In this document: positions 7,669 through 15,394 of the stretch, piece by piece | Layout: each line of letters starts with the position of its first letter | How positions within the stretch are numbered: position 1 is the first letter of the stretch | Assembly (NCBI RefSeq): GCF_039851965.1 | Contig: NZ_CP156674.1 | Coordinates: 2,170,001 to 2,234,000 of the forward strand | Length of the DNA stretch: 64,000 nucleotides | Direction: 5' to 3' | Source of the DNA: Pseudalkalibacillus hwajinpoensis | Lineage (GTDB): Bacteria > Bacillota > Bacilli > Bacillales > Guptibacillaceae | Notes under the pieces: model-generated | Database searches by the model: none | What the model was told of the DNA's origin: nothing | Seen by the model: the letters and a program-made list of their open reading frames with translations, nothing else | Made by a program: the position numbers and the translations under genes

Positions 7669-8308
7669 TTAATAACCTCTTTTGTCAAAATAAATTAAAG
7701 AAGCTCCAGCCTCGTGCTGAAGCTTCTTTAATTTATTTTTTAAACTTCTCTGGGACTGTTTTACAACTCCCTCAGAGATTGCATCTGCCATTAAGATTAT
7801 TTGGGTGACCCCTTCATCAATCGCAACGATTCTTGCATCCCAATCTTGTTTTAAGCTTGCTGTTAAGTCATCTGTCACCATTTCCAAATGCTTATACAAC
7901 AACTTTTTTAATTCCTCATTTTTTAAATTTGGGTTGGCCCCACTAAGGAACGCCGCTATATCATCAGCATTTCTATACCATTCTTGGTTTAGCTGCTTAA
8001 CCATGTCTTCCTTACCGTTTTTAGCTGCATCTACAATCTTGCCAGCAATAACAATATGCTCCTTAAGCAAATCCGTAAGTTTATTCCCTGCGTCCTCTCC
8101 GTATATCGGCTTCACAGCATTACCGATATCCTCCTGATTTTTCAGAAGCCTTTACATGATCAATCCAAAGTCTCCTGAATTCATTTTCGAATTTCACCTC
8201 TGATTGACTAATACATTGTTCCTCTGTGTTCCCATTGGCACTAATTAACCCAGGTAGCATGTTTAGAAGAAATAACAAAGTTAACATCATAAACAATAAT
8301 TTTTTCAT
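7669..8308 (-). pseudogene. Decayed secreted-protein gene (signal peptide plus helical domain, frameshifted)
   Basis: Starts at ATG 8308 (GGAAGGAG upstream) with a signal peptide (MKKLLFMMLTLLFLLNMLPG, then LISA) and continues FENEFRRLWIDHV before running into a stop near 8120. The continuation KNQEDIGNAVKPIYGED lies in another frame just downstream. It runs to 7669 as a 148-codon helical stretch. Comparison with what I remember of this small Bacillus family suggests that about 25 residues after DHV are deleted and that a second one-base loss near 7750 replaces the usual C-terminus. No function is known to me. Confidence 0.65.
7697..7729 (-). terminator. Terminator of the decayed gene
   Basis: AAAGAAGCT-CC-AGC / GCT-GA-AGCTTCTTT with a 5-base loop, followed on the minus strand by T-rich sequence (TTAATTTATTTT). 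It falls inside the shifted C-terminal frame, which supports the idea that the original stop lay before it. Confidence 0.65.
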
Positions 8309-8584
8309 CAAACCTACTCCTTCCAAAATTTATTGCTATAGGGATTTTTTTCATTCCTCAAAATCAATAAGTAATCTAAAGGGGTTGTTCAAATATTTAG
8401 AGGTAAGTTTAAATGGTGATTTAAAAAAACTTTTATCTATGGACATCTCGAAATCAATTCTTCTGGTAAAGGGGGCTTTTCTTGTTTTTTAATAAGAGGA
8501 TTCCCCTTATTAAAACTTATAAATGGAAAATTAATAGAATAATTTCAGGAACGAAGAGAGTTCAGAAATGAAGTCTCTTTTATC
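8309..8584. other. A/T-rich gap between the decayed gene and the cad control region
   Basis: I see no supported gene. A TAATAAG / CTTATTA inverted repeat lies at about 8489-8511, preceded rather than followed by T's on the plus strand, so it does not read as a terminator for either neighbour. Confidence 0.4.
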
Positions 8585-8604
8585 ATTCAAATGACTATTT
8601 GAAT
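8585..8604. promoter_or_regulatory. Upstream CadC-type operator
   Basis: ATTCAAATGACTATTTGAAT is a perfect palindrome with 8-bp arms of the kind bound by ArsR/SmtB-family repressors. It ends 9 bases before the -35 box of the cad promoter. Confidence 0.65.
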
Positions 8605-8612
8605 ATTTTGTG

Positions 8613-8641
8613 TTGACTTTGAGTCGTCAGAATCATACAGT
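8613..8641 (+). promoter_or_regulatory. Promoter of cadC-cadA
   Basis: TTGACT (8613-8618) and TACAGT (8636-8641) with a 17-base spacer. The predicted start near 8648 places the second operator immediately downstream. Confidence 0.65.
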
Positions 8642-8651
8642 ATAAACAAAT

Positions 8652-8671
8652 ATTCAAACGATTATTAGAAT
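8652..8671. promoter_or_regulatory. Downstream CadC-type operator
   Basis: ATTCAAACGATTATTAGAAT follows the same pattern as the upstream site (ATTCAAAYGAYTATTWGAAT) with weaker symmetry. Its position just after the predicted transcription start suits repression by roadblock. Confidence 0.6.
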
Positions 8672-8684
8672 GAAGGTGTATATA

Positions 8685-9053
8685 ATGAGTAAAAAAGTAA
8701 TAAAAAAAGCCAAAGATACATGTGATACGTTTTGTTACGATGAAGCACTTGTTCAACGAGTGCAGCCGGAAATCGAAAAGGTGGAGGGCGTAGAATTGAT
8801 TTTTAAAGCCCTATCAGATGCTACACGAATAAAGATTGCCTATGCTTTAACGTTAGAAAAGGAACTTTGTGTCTGTGATGTAGCTAATATTATCGGATCT
8901 ACGACGGCTACAGCTTCTCATCATTTAAGGTTATTACGAAACATGAAATTAGCGAAGTATCGCAAAGAGGGAAAGCTAGTTTTTTATTCCTTAGCTGATG
9001 AGCATGTTCATCAATTAGTTTCGATTGCATTATTACACTCAAAGGAAGCTTAA
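8685..9053 (+). CDS. cadC: CadC-type metal-sensing repressor (ArsR/SmtB family)
   Basis: A 122-residue winged-helix repressor that releases DNA on binding Cd(II), Pb(II) or Zn(II). The N-terminal pair in DTCDTFCYDEA and the ELCVCDVA motif on helix 3 provide the four-cysteine sensor site. ATASHHLRLLRN is the recognition helix. DEHVHQLVSIALLH is the C-terminal helix that forms the second zinc site in homologues. I chose ATG 8685 over 8670 because GAAGGTG lies 7 bases upstream and the downstream operator covers 8670. It is followed after 25 bases by cadA, so the pair forms a self-regulated operon. It points against the replication fork, unlike its neighbours. Confidence 0.92.
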   Translation: MSKKVIKKAKDTCDTFCYDEALVQRVQPEIEKVEGVELIFKALSDATRIKIAYALTLEKELCVCDVANIIGSTTATASHHLRLLRNMKLAKYRKEGKLVFYSLADEHVHQLVSIALLHSKEA

Positions 9054-9078
9054 CAGTCGTCGAATGGGAGGTACACAA

Positions 9079-11643
9079 ATGAAAATTGATAAAGAAGCAC
9101 AATCAAGCTGCTGTTCTAGCATTCAGGACTCGGGAGATCCTCAAACCACAGTAACCGGTTCCTGCTGTTCTGGGGGAGAAAACCAAAATTCACATAACAG
9201 AGAGAAAGAAGAAAATGTTTCTATATCTTCTACATGTTGCGAAAATGAGGCACCAAGGGAAGCAACAACTTCATCATGCTGTAGTACAACTGAGAGTAAC
9301 AACCACATTCAGGATGAAAAGAAAGAAGAGAAAAAGAATATTATCGAGTACAAAATTAATGGGATGGACTGTCCTTCTTGTGCAGCCACTATTGAGAAAG
9401 GCTTACGGAAGACTAAAGGAATCCAATCTGTTCAGGTCCATTATGGAACTGGAAAAATGGCGGTCGGTGCGGAAGATCCCTCTATCTACAATCAGATTCC
9501 TAACCAAGTACGAAAATTAGGCTTTGAAGCTGAACTCGTAGGTTCAGATAAAAACATGGAAACCTATAAAATCGAAGGCATGGATTGTGGCTCTTGTGCC
9601 ATGACCATTAAAAAACACCTGAGTAGAAATCCAAATGTGCAAGAGGTTCGAGTGAGCTTCTCCACAGGGAAAATGCAGGTGGATCACACTACGAATCAAA
9701 TGGAAATTGTAAAAGAAGTACAAAGGGCCGGCTTTGACGCTTCATTAGATTCATCCGAACACCAAAAAGATCAAGCGTCAGGTAAGAAAAAGGGGAGACC
9801 TAATACAACAACAATTTCCGGAATTTTTCTAGCCCTTGGTTTTGCGGGGTCTTTTTCAAATGTTCCGGTTGAGTTCATTACGGCCTTATATGCAATGGCT
9901 ATTGTTATCGGTGGTTTTAAGCCAGTGAAGAGTGCCTTTTATGCGATTAAAAGTGGTTCCCTGGACATGAATGTTCTAATGGCTTCTGCAGCGATAGGAG
10001 CAGCCCTTATTGGAGAATGGTTTGAAGGTGCGACTGTCGTATGGCTTTTCGCCTTAGGGAATACGCTACAAAACAGATCCATTGAGCGTACTAGAGAATC
10101 CATAAGAAGTCTGATAAATCTCACGCCTTCGGAAGCTACAGTTAAATCTGGGGATCAACTGATCCGGAAAGCTGTGGAAGAAGTGGAGGTCAATGATGTC
10201 ATCATCGTCAAACCAGGAGAAAAAATCCCTCTGGATGGGGAAGTCCTAATCGGCGCTTCCAGTATTAATCAGGCTCCGATTACTGGAGAATCCCTACCTG
10301 TAGATAAACAACAAGGGGACACCGTTTATGCTGGTACGGTTAATGAAAGTGGATCTTTAGATATAAGGGTTAAGAAATTAGTGAAGGATACAACAATTGC
10401 CAAGATCATTCATTTGGTGGAAGAGGCTCAAGAGAAGAAAGCCCCCACCCAAGCGTTTGTCGATCGTTTTGCCAGTGTCTACACTCCGATTGTTTTTGTT
10501 CTAGCCCTTTCCGTGATGGTTCTACCTCCGTTGTTTGGATTCGGCACCTGGGGAGAGTGGCTCTATAAAGGGCTTGCATTATTAGTAGTGGCTTGCCCGT
10601 GTGCCCTCGTCATCTCCACTCCTGTAGCCATCGTATCGGCTATTGGAAATGCAGCTAAGAATGGAGTTTTAATCAAAGGAGGAACGTTCTTAGAGAAAGC
10701 TGGAGCGATTCAAGCGATTGCTTTTGATAAGACAGGGACCTTGACAGAAGGGAAACCAAAAGTTGCGGAAGTGATTGCCCTTAATAACGATAGGGAAAAA
10801 CTCATCGCTATTGCACGAACTATTGAAGAGTATTCCACCCACCCAATCGCTCAAGCCATTACCACTTACGCAGAAGAACGAGATATTCCTGTTAAGGAAG
10901 GGAAAGCGTTTAAAGCGATTGCGGGGAAAGGAGCACAAGCTACCATAGAGGGGGCTGAATACTTTGCCGGAAACCCGAAGTTGTTTAAAGAAATGAACGT
11001 TTCCCTTAATGATATAGAAGGACGTATCGAGTCTTTACAAAGAGATGGAAACACGCTTGTAGTCGTTGGTACTTCTACAGAAATTCTAGGGATTTTCGCT
11101 GTTGCTGATACAATCCGAGACATTACCGTTCAATCGATTCAGACACTCAAGGGAGTAGGAATGAAAGAGATGGTGATGTTGACAGGAGATAATGAAGGAA
11201 CGGCGAAAAAAATCGCTAGCGAAACAGGTGTCGATCGTTACTTTGCTGAATTATTACCTGAAGACAAAGTGACGGCAATTAAGAAATTACAAAATGAAGG
11301 AAAAAGTGTAGCAATGGTGGGAGATGGGATCAATGATGCACCGGCTTTAGCCACAGCTGATCTTGGAATCGCCATGGGCGGCGCAGGGACGGATACAGCC
11401 ATGGAAACAGCCGATATTGTTCTCATGGCAGATAATTTGGAGAAGCTGCCACACACCATCCGTTTGAGCCGTAAAGCAATGAACATCATTAAGCAGAATA
11501 TTTGGTTCTCCTTAATTACTAAATTAGCCGCGCTTGTTTTAATCTTTCCAGGATTCTTAACCTTATGGATGGCTGTTTTGAGTGATACGGGTGCAGCCCT
11601 ACTGGTTATTCTTAACAGTATGAGATTATTGAGGCAAAAATAG
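9079..11643 (+). CDS. cadA: Heavy-metal-translocating P1B-type ATPase CadA with Cys-rich N-terminus
   Basis: Exports Cd(II), Zn(II) and Pb(II) across the membrane with ATP. The 854-residue protein has a cysteine-pair tail (CC at 11-12, 29-30, 53-54, 67-68), two HMA domains (GMDCPSC 95-101, GMDCGSC 167-173), the actuator loop TGES (402-405), the transport-site CPC (506-508), the phosphorylation motif DKTGT (550-554), HP (588-589), GDGINDAP (748-755) and D836 in the last membrane helix, typical of Zn/Cd pumps. ATG 9079 has GGGAGG 7 bases upstream; the frame is open to 9025 but overlaps cadC. It is the second gene of the cadC operon and ends at a terminator. Confidence 0.95.
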   Translation: MKIDKEAQSSCCSSIQDSGDPQTTVTGSCCSGGENQNSHNREKEENVSISSTCCENEAPREATTSSCCSTTESNNHIQDEKKEEKKNIIEYKINGMDCPSCAATIEKGLRKTKGIQSVQVHYGTGKMAVGAEDPSIYNQIPNQVRKLGFEAELVGSDKNMETYKIEGMDCGSCAMTIKKHLSRNPNVQEVRVSFSTGKMQVDHTTNQMEIVKEVQRAGFDASLDSSEHQKDQASGKKKGRPNTTTISGIFLALGFAGSFSNVPVEFITALYAMAIVIGGFKPVKSAFYAIKSGSLDMNVLMASAAIGAALIGEWFEGATVVWLFALGNTLQNRSIERTRESIRSLINLTPSEATVKSGDQLIRKAVEEVEVNDVIIVKPGEKIPLDGEVLIGASSINQAPITGESLPVDKQQGDTVYAGTVNESGSLDIRVKKLVKDTTIAKIIHLVEEAQEKKAPTQAFVDRFASVYTPIVFVLALSVMVLPPLFGFGTWGEWLYKGLALLVVACPCALVISTPVAIVSAIGNAAKNGVLIKGGTFLEKAGAIQAIAFDKTGTLTEGKPKVAEVIALNNDREKLIAIARTIEEYSTHPIAQAITTYAEERDIPVKEGKAFKAIAGKGAQATIEGAEYFAGNPKLFKEMNVSLNDIEGRIESLQRDGNTLVVVGTSTEILGIFAVADTIRDITVQSIQTLKGVGMKEMVMLTGDNEGTAKKIASETGVDRYFAELLPEDKVTAIKKLQNEGKSVAMVGDGINDAPALATADLGIAMGGAGTDTAMETADIVLMADNLEKLPHTIRLSRKAMNIIKQNIWFSLITKLAALVLIFPGFLTLWMAVLSDTGAALLVILNSMRLLRQK

Positions 11644-11674
11644 GGAGGGTTTCGTGCCTCTCTATTTTACATAC
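11636..11674 (+). terminator. Terminator of cadCA
   Basis: AAAATAGGGAGG pairs with CCTCTCTATTTT around TTTCGTG (one G-T pair), ending in TTTT. It overlaps the cadA stop codon. Confidence 0.75.
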
Positions 11675-11783
11675 CTGTTATTCAATACTGCCTCTCTATA
11701 AGAACAGCCACAGAAGTTTGTGAGTCATTAAGAAATTATCTTGATATCGAATCTTCCAGATAAGAGGAGCGTTGATTCAACAA

Positions 11784-11984
11784 CTAGGCCCAAGCGAAGT
11801 AAGGGAGGAAGCAATTTGATATGTAGTTATTAACTGTTTTTTCTCCTTTCAGTAAGAGTGTCTCGTATTCCTGTCTGGCTTTATCTATTGCCTCTTTCTG
11901 ATTCCAATTTTTAGACATAACTTTTTCTTTAGCATAATCCTCAATCGCTGAAGAAAAGTAATTTTGAAATTCATTGGAATTCAT
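11784..11984 (-). pseudogene. N-terminal remnant of a GNAT-type acetyltransferase
   Basis: The first 55 residues (EFQNYFSSAIEDYAKEKV, then NWNQKEAIDKARQEYETLL and GEKT.NNY) look like the helical N-terminus of a Bacillus GNAT acetyltransferase, as I remember the family. After NNYIS the sequence changes character and stops, so the acetyl-CoA-binding part is absent. No continuation was found in other frames downstream. It lies between the cadA terminator and the antiporter and looks like debris of the accessory block. Confidence 0.5.
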
Positions 11985-12276
11985 GAGCCTTAAAGTAAAG
12001 GGGTTTATATCAAAAGTTAGGTTATCAAACTACGAATGTCATGATGATAAAAGAGAGATAAATCGATTTTATCTTATTATCCATCTTCTTGTATCGAGGG
12101 GCTTTAATTGAATAAGTCAAGACTGAATAAAAGCCACATCTCAATCCCAGAGGGATTAAGATGTGGCTTATTTTTTTTTGCAAATACACTACAAATCATA
12201 GTGCAGATTCCAGTACATTTTCCCTTGCGTTTTCATATAAAAAATAAGGTTTTGCGATAGGTAACGGAACCCGTTA
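11985..12276. other. Gene-free gap with a bidirectional terminator
   Basis: A/T-rich sequence with no supported reading frame. Its only clear element is the terminator at 12131-12178. Confidence 0.5.
12131..12178. terminator. Strong terminator downstream of the antiporter gene
   Basis: AAGCCACATCT-C-AATCC / GGATT-A-AGATGTGGCTT forms a long stem. A run of ten T's follows on the plus strand and TTTTATT on the minus strand, so it can end the antiporter transcript and block reading from the cad side. Confidence 0.85.
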
Positions 12277-13479
12277 CTAATAACCGGCCTTCCTTTCAAA
12301 ATAACTTGAAAGTGGATAGATCGTGAGACTTTGAAAGACAAGCGATAGGAGGACGGCACCAAATGTGAGGGAAATGAGCGTGCTGTCTCCAGATCCATAC
12401 TCTGATTCAAGACTAAGGAGCAATGCCACTGACATTGTTCCGCGAATGCCAGACCAGGTGACAAGTGAGATATCTTTCCAATTAAATTCCTTTCTCCATG
12501 CCGGAAAAGATTTAATAATACCGGAAAGAACAAGAAAACGAACAAGAATAGATGCAACAAATATGATGCCAGCAAATACCCATTGATCAAAAGCTAGATA
12601 GTTTGTTGTTTCAATACCAATCAACAAAAAGATAAGGGCTAGAATACTTGGTTCGACAACTTCCCAGAAACTATTCAAATACTCCCTGTAGTGAGATTCT
12701 TTAATTAAACGCTCAAGCTCAAATGAAAGGACAATCCCTGCAGTGACGACCGAAAGAACGCCTGAAACCCCAAACTGTTCTGCCACATAAAAACTTCCGT
12801 ACGCGAGAACAATACTTAACATTACCTGGTACTGACGTTGATGAGTCACATAAATCGCCCTACAGACTACCCATCCGAATAGTGCACCAATGATAATTCC
12901 ACCAAGAGAAACAAGAACGAAATCATAGACAAAGGAACTGATTGAAAAAGTCTTCCCCTCTAAATACATACCTGCAAATAGCGTAAAGAGAACGATACTT
13001 GTCCCATCATTAACCATGGATTCTCCTTCAACGACGTCTGCTATCTTAGGATCTTTTGATGCTTGTTTTAAAATTGAAACAACAGAAACCGGGTCAGTAG
13101 GTGTTAGGATGGAAGCGATCAACAGCGCACCGACAAAGGACAGTGGAAGAAATGGACCACTGAATACGTATAATAACCCTCCAAGAAGAAGAGCACTTAA
13201 CATGAGTCCAACTGTACTAAGAACCGTTGTAACCCCAGCATGCTTTTTTAAATGAGAAAAAGGAAACTGGTAAGCTGAAATAAATAGTAGAGCTGGTAAA
13301 AACCATTCAAAAATAATTGCTTTCGTAATATGTACAGATTCAAAGAATGGGATAAAGGAAAGAACAATACCTAGAAGCAAAAGCACTAATGGAGCTGGAA
13401 AGTTCTTCTGTTTTTTATCAATGGTATAGACTAGATAACCAATAAATAAGAGAATCAGAATTTGGTGTGAATCCATCAT
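12277..13479 (-). CDS. Na+/H+ (cation/proton) antiporter of the CPA1/NhaP type
   Basis: A 400-residue integral membrane protein with about 11-12 hydrophobic segments. The CPA1 hallmarks are TPTDPVSV at 126-133, carrying the ion-binding aspartate D129, and EGESMVNDGTS at 151-161, carrying N157 and D158. It has the usual short length without a large C-terminal regulatory domain. It probably exchanges cytoplasmic Na+ or K+ for protons; the ion cannot be told from sequence alone. The start ATG 13479 has AAAGGAG 5 bases upstream, with a second ATG immediately after. It is a single-gene unit divergent from dgk, and it is not part of the B. subtilis gene order at this place. Confidence 0.88.
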   Translation of the reverse strand: MMDSHQILILLFIGYLVYTIDKKQKNFPAPLVLLLLGIVLSFIPFFESVHITKAIIFEWFLPALLFISAYQFPFSHLKKHAGVTTVLSTVGLMLSALLLGGLLYVFSGPFLPLSFVGALLIASILTPTDPVSVVSILKQASKDPKIADVVEGESMVNDGTSIVLFTLFAGMYLEGKTFSISSFVYDFVLVSLGGIIIGALFGWVVCRAIYVTHQRQYQVMLSIVLAYGSFYVAEQFGVSGVLSVVTAGIVLSFELERLIKESHYREYLNSFWEVVEPSILALIFLLIGIETTNYLAFDQWVFAGIIFVASILVRFLVLSGIIKSFPAWRKEFNWKDISLVTWSGIRGTMSVALLLSLESEYGSGDSTLISLTFGAVLLSLVFQSLTIYPLSSYFERKAGY

Positions 13480-13656
13480 TCCACTCCTTTCCTATTATTA
13501 ACTTCCCATAGTTAATCGGTCTAAAACAGGAGGCTATATTTACCGATAACCATCACGCATTATCCCTGTCAACCATCCTATGTCTATGCTACAATAATCT
13601 TTGTCTATTAAAAGCAAGATCTGGTCTGCTATAGGAAACGACGGAGGAGGATACGT

Positions 13657-14298
13657 ATGAACCAGACCCCATTTATTGCCGTCGAGGGCCCAATCGGTGT
13701 TGGAAAGACTTCTCTATCTCGAGCAATTGCTGCTCACTATCAATTTACACTTTTTCAAGAAATTGTAGAAGAGAACCCTTTTCTCGGTAAATTCTACGAC
13801 AATATTGAAGAGTGGAGTTTCCAAACCGAGATGTTTTTTCTCAGCCATCGATACAAACAATTAGAGGAAATGGACAAGTTCCATTTATCAAGACATCTTC
13901 CTGTCATCTCTGATTACCATATTTTTAAGAACAAAATTTTCGCGCAACAGACTCTTAATGATAAACACTTTTCTAAATACATGAGAATCTACGACATTTT
14001 AACCGAGGGCATGCCTGAACCAAACGTTATCATTTATTTAAATGCGAGTTTGGAAACATTATTGGAACGCATTTCGCAAAGAGGAAGGCAAATTGAGAAA
14101 AGCATTGATCCCGCCTATCTAGAGCGACTTTCTTCTGATTATGAACGTTTCATGCAAGAATTTGAAGCACATCATCCAGATATTCCAGTTCTCCGTTTTA
14201 ATGGTGACGAGATGGATTTTGTCTCCAATGAAGAGGACTTGCACACGATCTTCCAATCCCTCGAACATACATTGAAAAAAGGAGACCCTGTTAGATGA
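13657..14298 (+). CDS. dgk: Deoxyguanosine kinase
   Basis: Phosphorylates deoxyguanosine (and other purine deoxynucleosides) to the monophosphate for salvage. The 213-residue protein belongs to the deoxynucleoside kinase family: P-loop GPIGVGKT at 11-18, the EIVEENPFL substrate region at about 35-43, and an arginine-rich lid ERISQRGRQIE near 137-147. The start ATG 13657 follows GGAGGAGG. It overlaps the next kinase gene by 4 bases (ATGA). In B. subtilis the same pair sits next to serS and tRNA-Ser, as here. Assignment of dgk versus dck rests on gene order and the similarity I remember. Confidence 0.88.
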   Translation: MNQTPFIAVEGPIGVGKTSLSRAIAAHYQFTLFQEIVEENPFLGKFYDNIEEWSFQTEMFFLSHRYKQLEEMDKFHLSRHLPVISDYHIFKNKIFAQQTLNDKHFSKYMRIYDILTEGMPEPNVIIYLNASLETLLERISQRGRQIEKSIDPAYLERLSSDYERFMQEFEAHHPDIPVLRFNGDEMDFVSNEEDLHTIFQSLEHTLKKGDPVR

Positions 14299-14963
14299 AC
14301 CTCAGAGAAAAGTACAACATTCCACAAGATGCCGTGATCACTATTGCTGGTACGGTAGGCGTTGGAAAATCCACCATTACTAGCTCACTTGCTAATGCCT
14401 TGCAATTTAGAACATCTCTTGAAAAGGTGGACAATAATCCCTACCTTGAAAAATTCTATAACGACTTCTCTCGCTGGAGTTTCCATTTGCAAATCTATTT
14501 CCTTGCAGAGCGATTTAAAGAACAGAAACGAATGTTTGAATATGGAGGCGGCTTTGTACAGGACCGCTCCATTTATGAAGATACTGGCATCTTTGCGAAG
14601 ATGCATTATGAAAAAGGAACGATGTCGAGCGTGGATTATGACACGTACACCAATCTTTTTCAATCAATGGTCATGACACCTTTCTTCCCCCATCCTGACT
14701 TAATGATTTACCTTGAAGGCTCATTTGAGGATGTAGTGGGACGCATTAAAGAACGCGGACGGCCAATGGAACAACAAACGCCAACTGCATACTGGGAAGA
14801 AATGTACGAGCGCTATACGAACTGGATTGATAGCTTTAATGCTTGCCCAATCCTTCGCTTAAACATAAATGAGTATGACCTTGTCAACGATCCTTCTTCG
14901 ATCGAACTGATCTTAAAACGAATTGAACAGAAATTTAATCAGGTTCCTTCAATAACTCGTTAA
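14295..14963 (+). CDS. dck: Deoxyadenosine/deoxycytidine kinase
   Basis: A 222-residue deoxynucleoside kinase, paralogous to the preceding gene, salvaging deoxyadenosine and deoxycytidine. It has P-loop GTVGVGKS at 19-26, the EKVDNNPYLEKFY region, the DRS motif (VQDRSIYEDTGIFAK) and a lid RIKERGRPMEQ. The overlap with dgk means the two are cotranslated. A strong terminator follows 5 bases after the stop. Direction is opposite to serS. Confidence 0.9.
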   Translation: MNLREKYNIPQDAVITIAGTVGVGKSTITSSLANALQFRTSLEKVDNNPYLEKFYNDFSRWSFHLQIYFLAERFKEQKRMFEYGGGFVQDRSIYEDTGIFAKMHYEKGTMSSVDYDTYTNLFQSMVMTPFFPHPDLMIYLEGSFEDVVGRIKERGRPMEQQTPTAYWEEMYERYTNWIDSFNACPILRLNINEYDLVNDPSSIELILKRIEQKFNQVPSITR

Positions 14964-14968
14964 GACCA

Positions 14969-15000
14969 AAAAGAGCTATCCATTTCTGGATAGCTTTTTT
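14969..15000 (+). terminator. Terminator of dgk-dck
   Basis: AGCTATCC / GGATAGCT stem with a 6-base loop, then TTTTTT. Confidence 0.85.
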
Positions 15001-15021
15001 GGTAAATACTATTGGAAAATA

Positions 15022-15053
15022 AAAAAAAACCGCTGTCGGCGTAGACAGCGGTC
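15022..15053 (-). terminator. Terminator after tRNA-Ser(UGA)
   Basis: On the minus strand ACCGCTGTC / GACAGCGGT with a 6-base loop is followed by eight or more T's. Confidence 0.85.
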
Positions 15054-15099
15054 TGATATAATCTCCAAATTATATGCGCGTTGGTTATCAATTAGTAAA

Positions 15100-15192
15100 T
15101 GGAGGAGGAAGAGGGATTCGAACCCCCGCGGGCGATTAAGCCCCTGTCGGTTTTCAAGACCGATCCCTTCAGCCAGACTTGGGTATTCCTCC
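15100..15192 (-). tRNA. tRNA-Ser (anticodon TGA)
   Basis: A 93-base class II tRNA on the minus strand, with acceptor GGAGGAA/TTCCTCC and encoded CCA. The loop CTTGAAA gives anticodon TGA, reading UCA and other UCN codons. The discriminator position reads T on the tRNA strand instead of the usual G. It has its own promoter and terminator and lies downstream of serS. Confidence 0.92.
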
Positions 15193-15227
15193 GTGTGTTA
15201 AGTTGTTAACTAACTGAGACAAGTAAT

Positions 15228-15256
15228 ATCTTATCATCGGATAATAATAATGTCAA
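15228..15256 (-). promoter_or_regulatory. Promoter of tRNA-Ser(UGA)
   Basis: TTGACA (15256-15251) and TAAGAT (15233-15228) with a 17-base spacer on the minus strand. Confidence 0.8.
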
Positions 15257-15299
15257 CAACATAACAAAACTTTTTTAAAATATGTTTCTGTTAGTAAAA

Positions 15300-15339
15300 G
15301 ATGTAGCTATTTGATGGTTATATACTCAATAGCTACATC
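15300..15339 (-). terminator. Terminator of serS
   Basis: GATGTAGCTATT and its exact reverse complement enclose a 16-base loop; TTTT follows on the minus strand. Confidence 0.75.
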
Positions 15340-15394
15340 CGCTAACAGGTTCAAAATAGAAGGATCAAATGGGTTTCCCTAGCTCCTAATCGTT

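Noticed and set aside
8489..8511. TAATAAG/CTTATTA hairpin as a terminator
   Set aside because: T's precede rather than follow it on the plus strand, and there is no gene upstream on that strand.
14385..14663. Minus-strand frame inside dck
   Set aside because: Shadow of the kinase gene, without a ribosome site.
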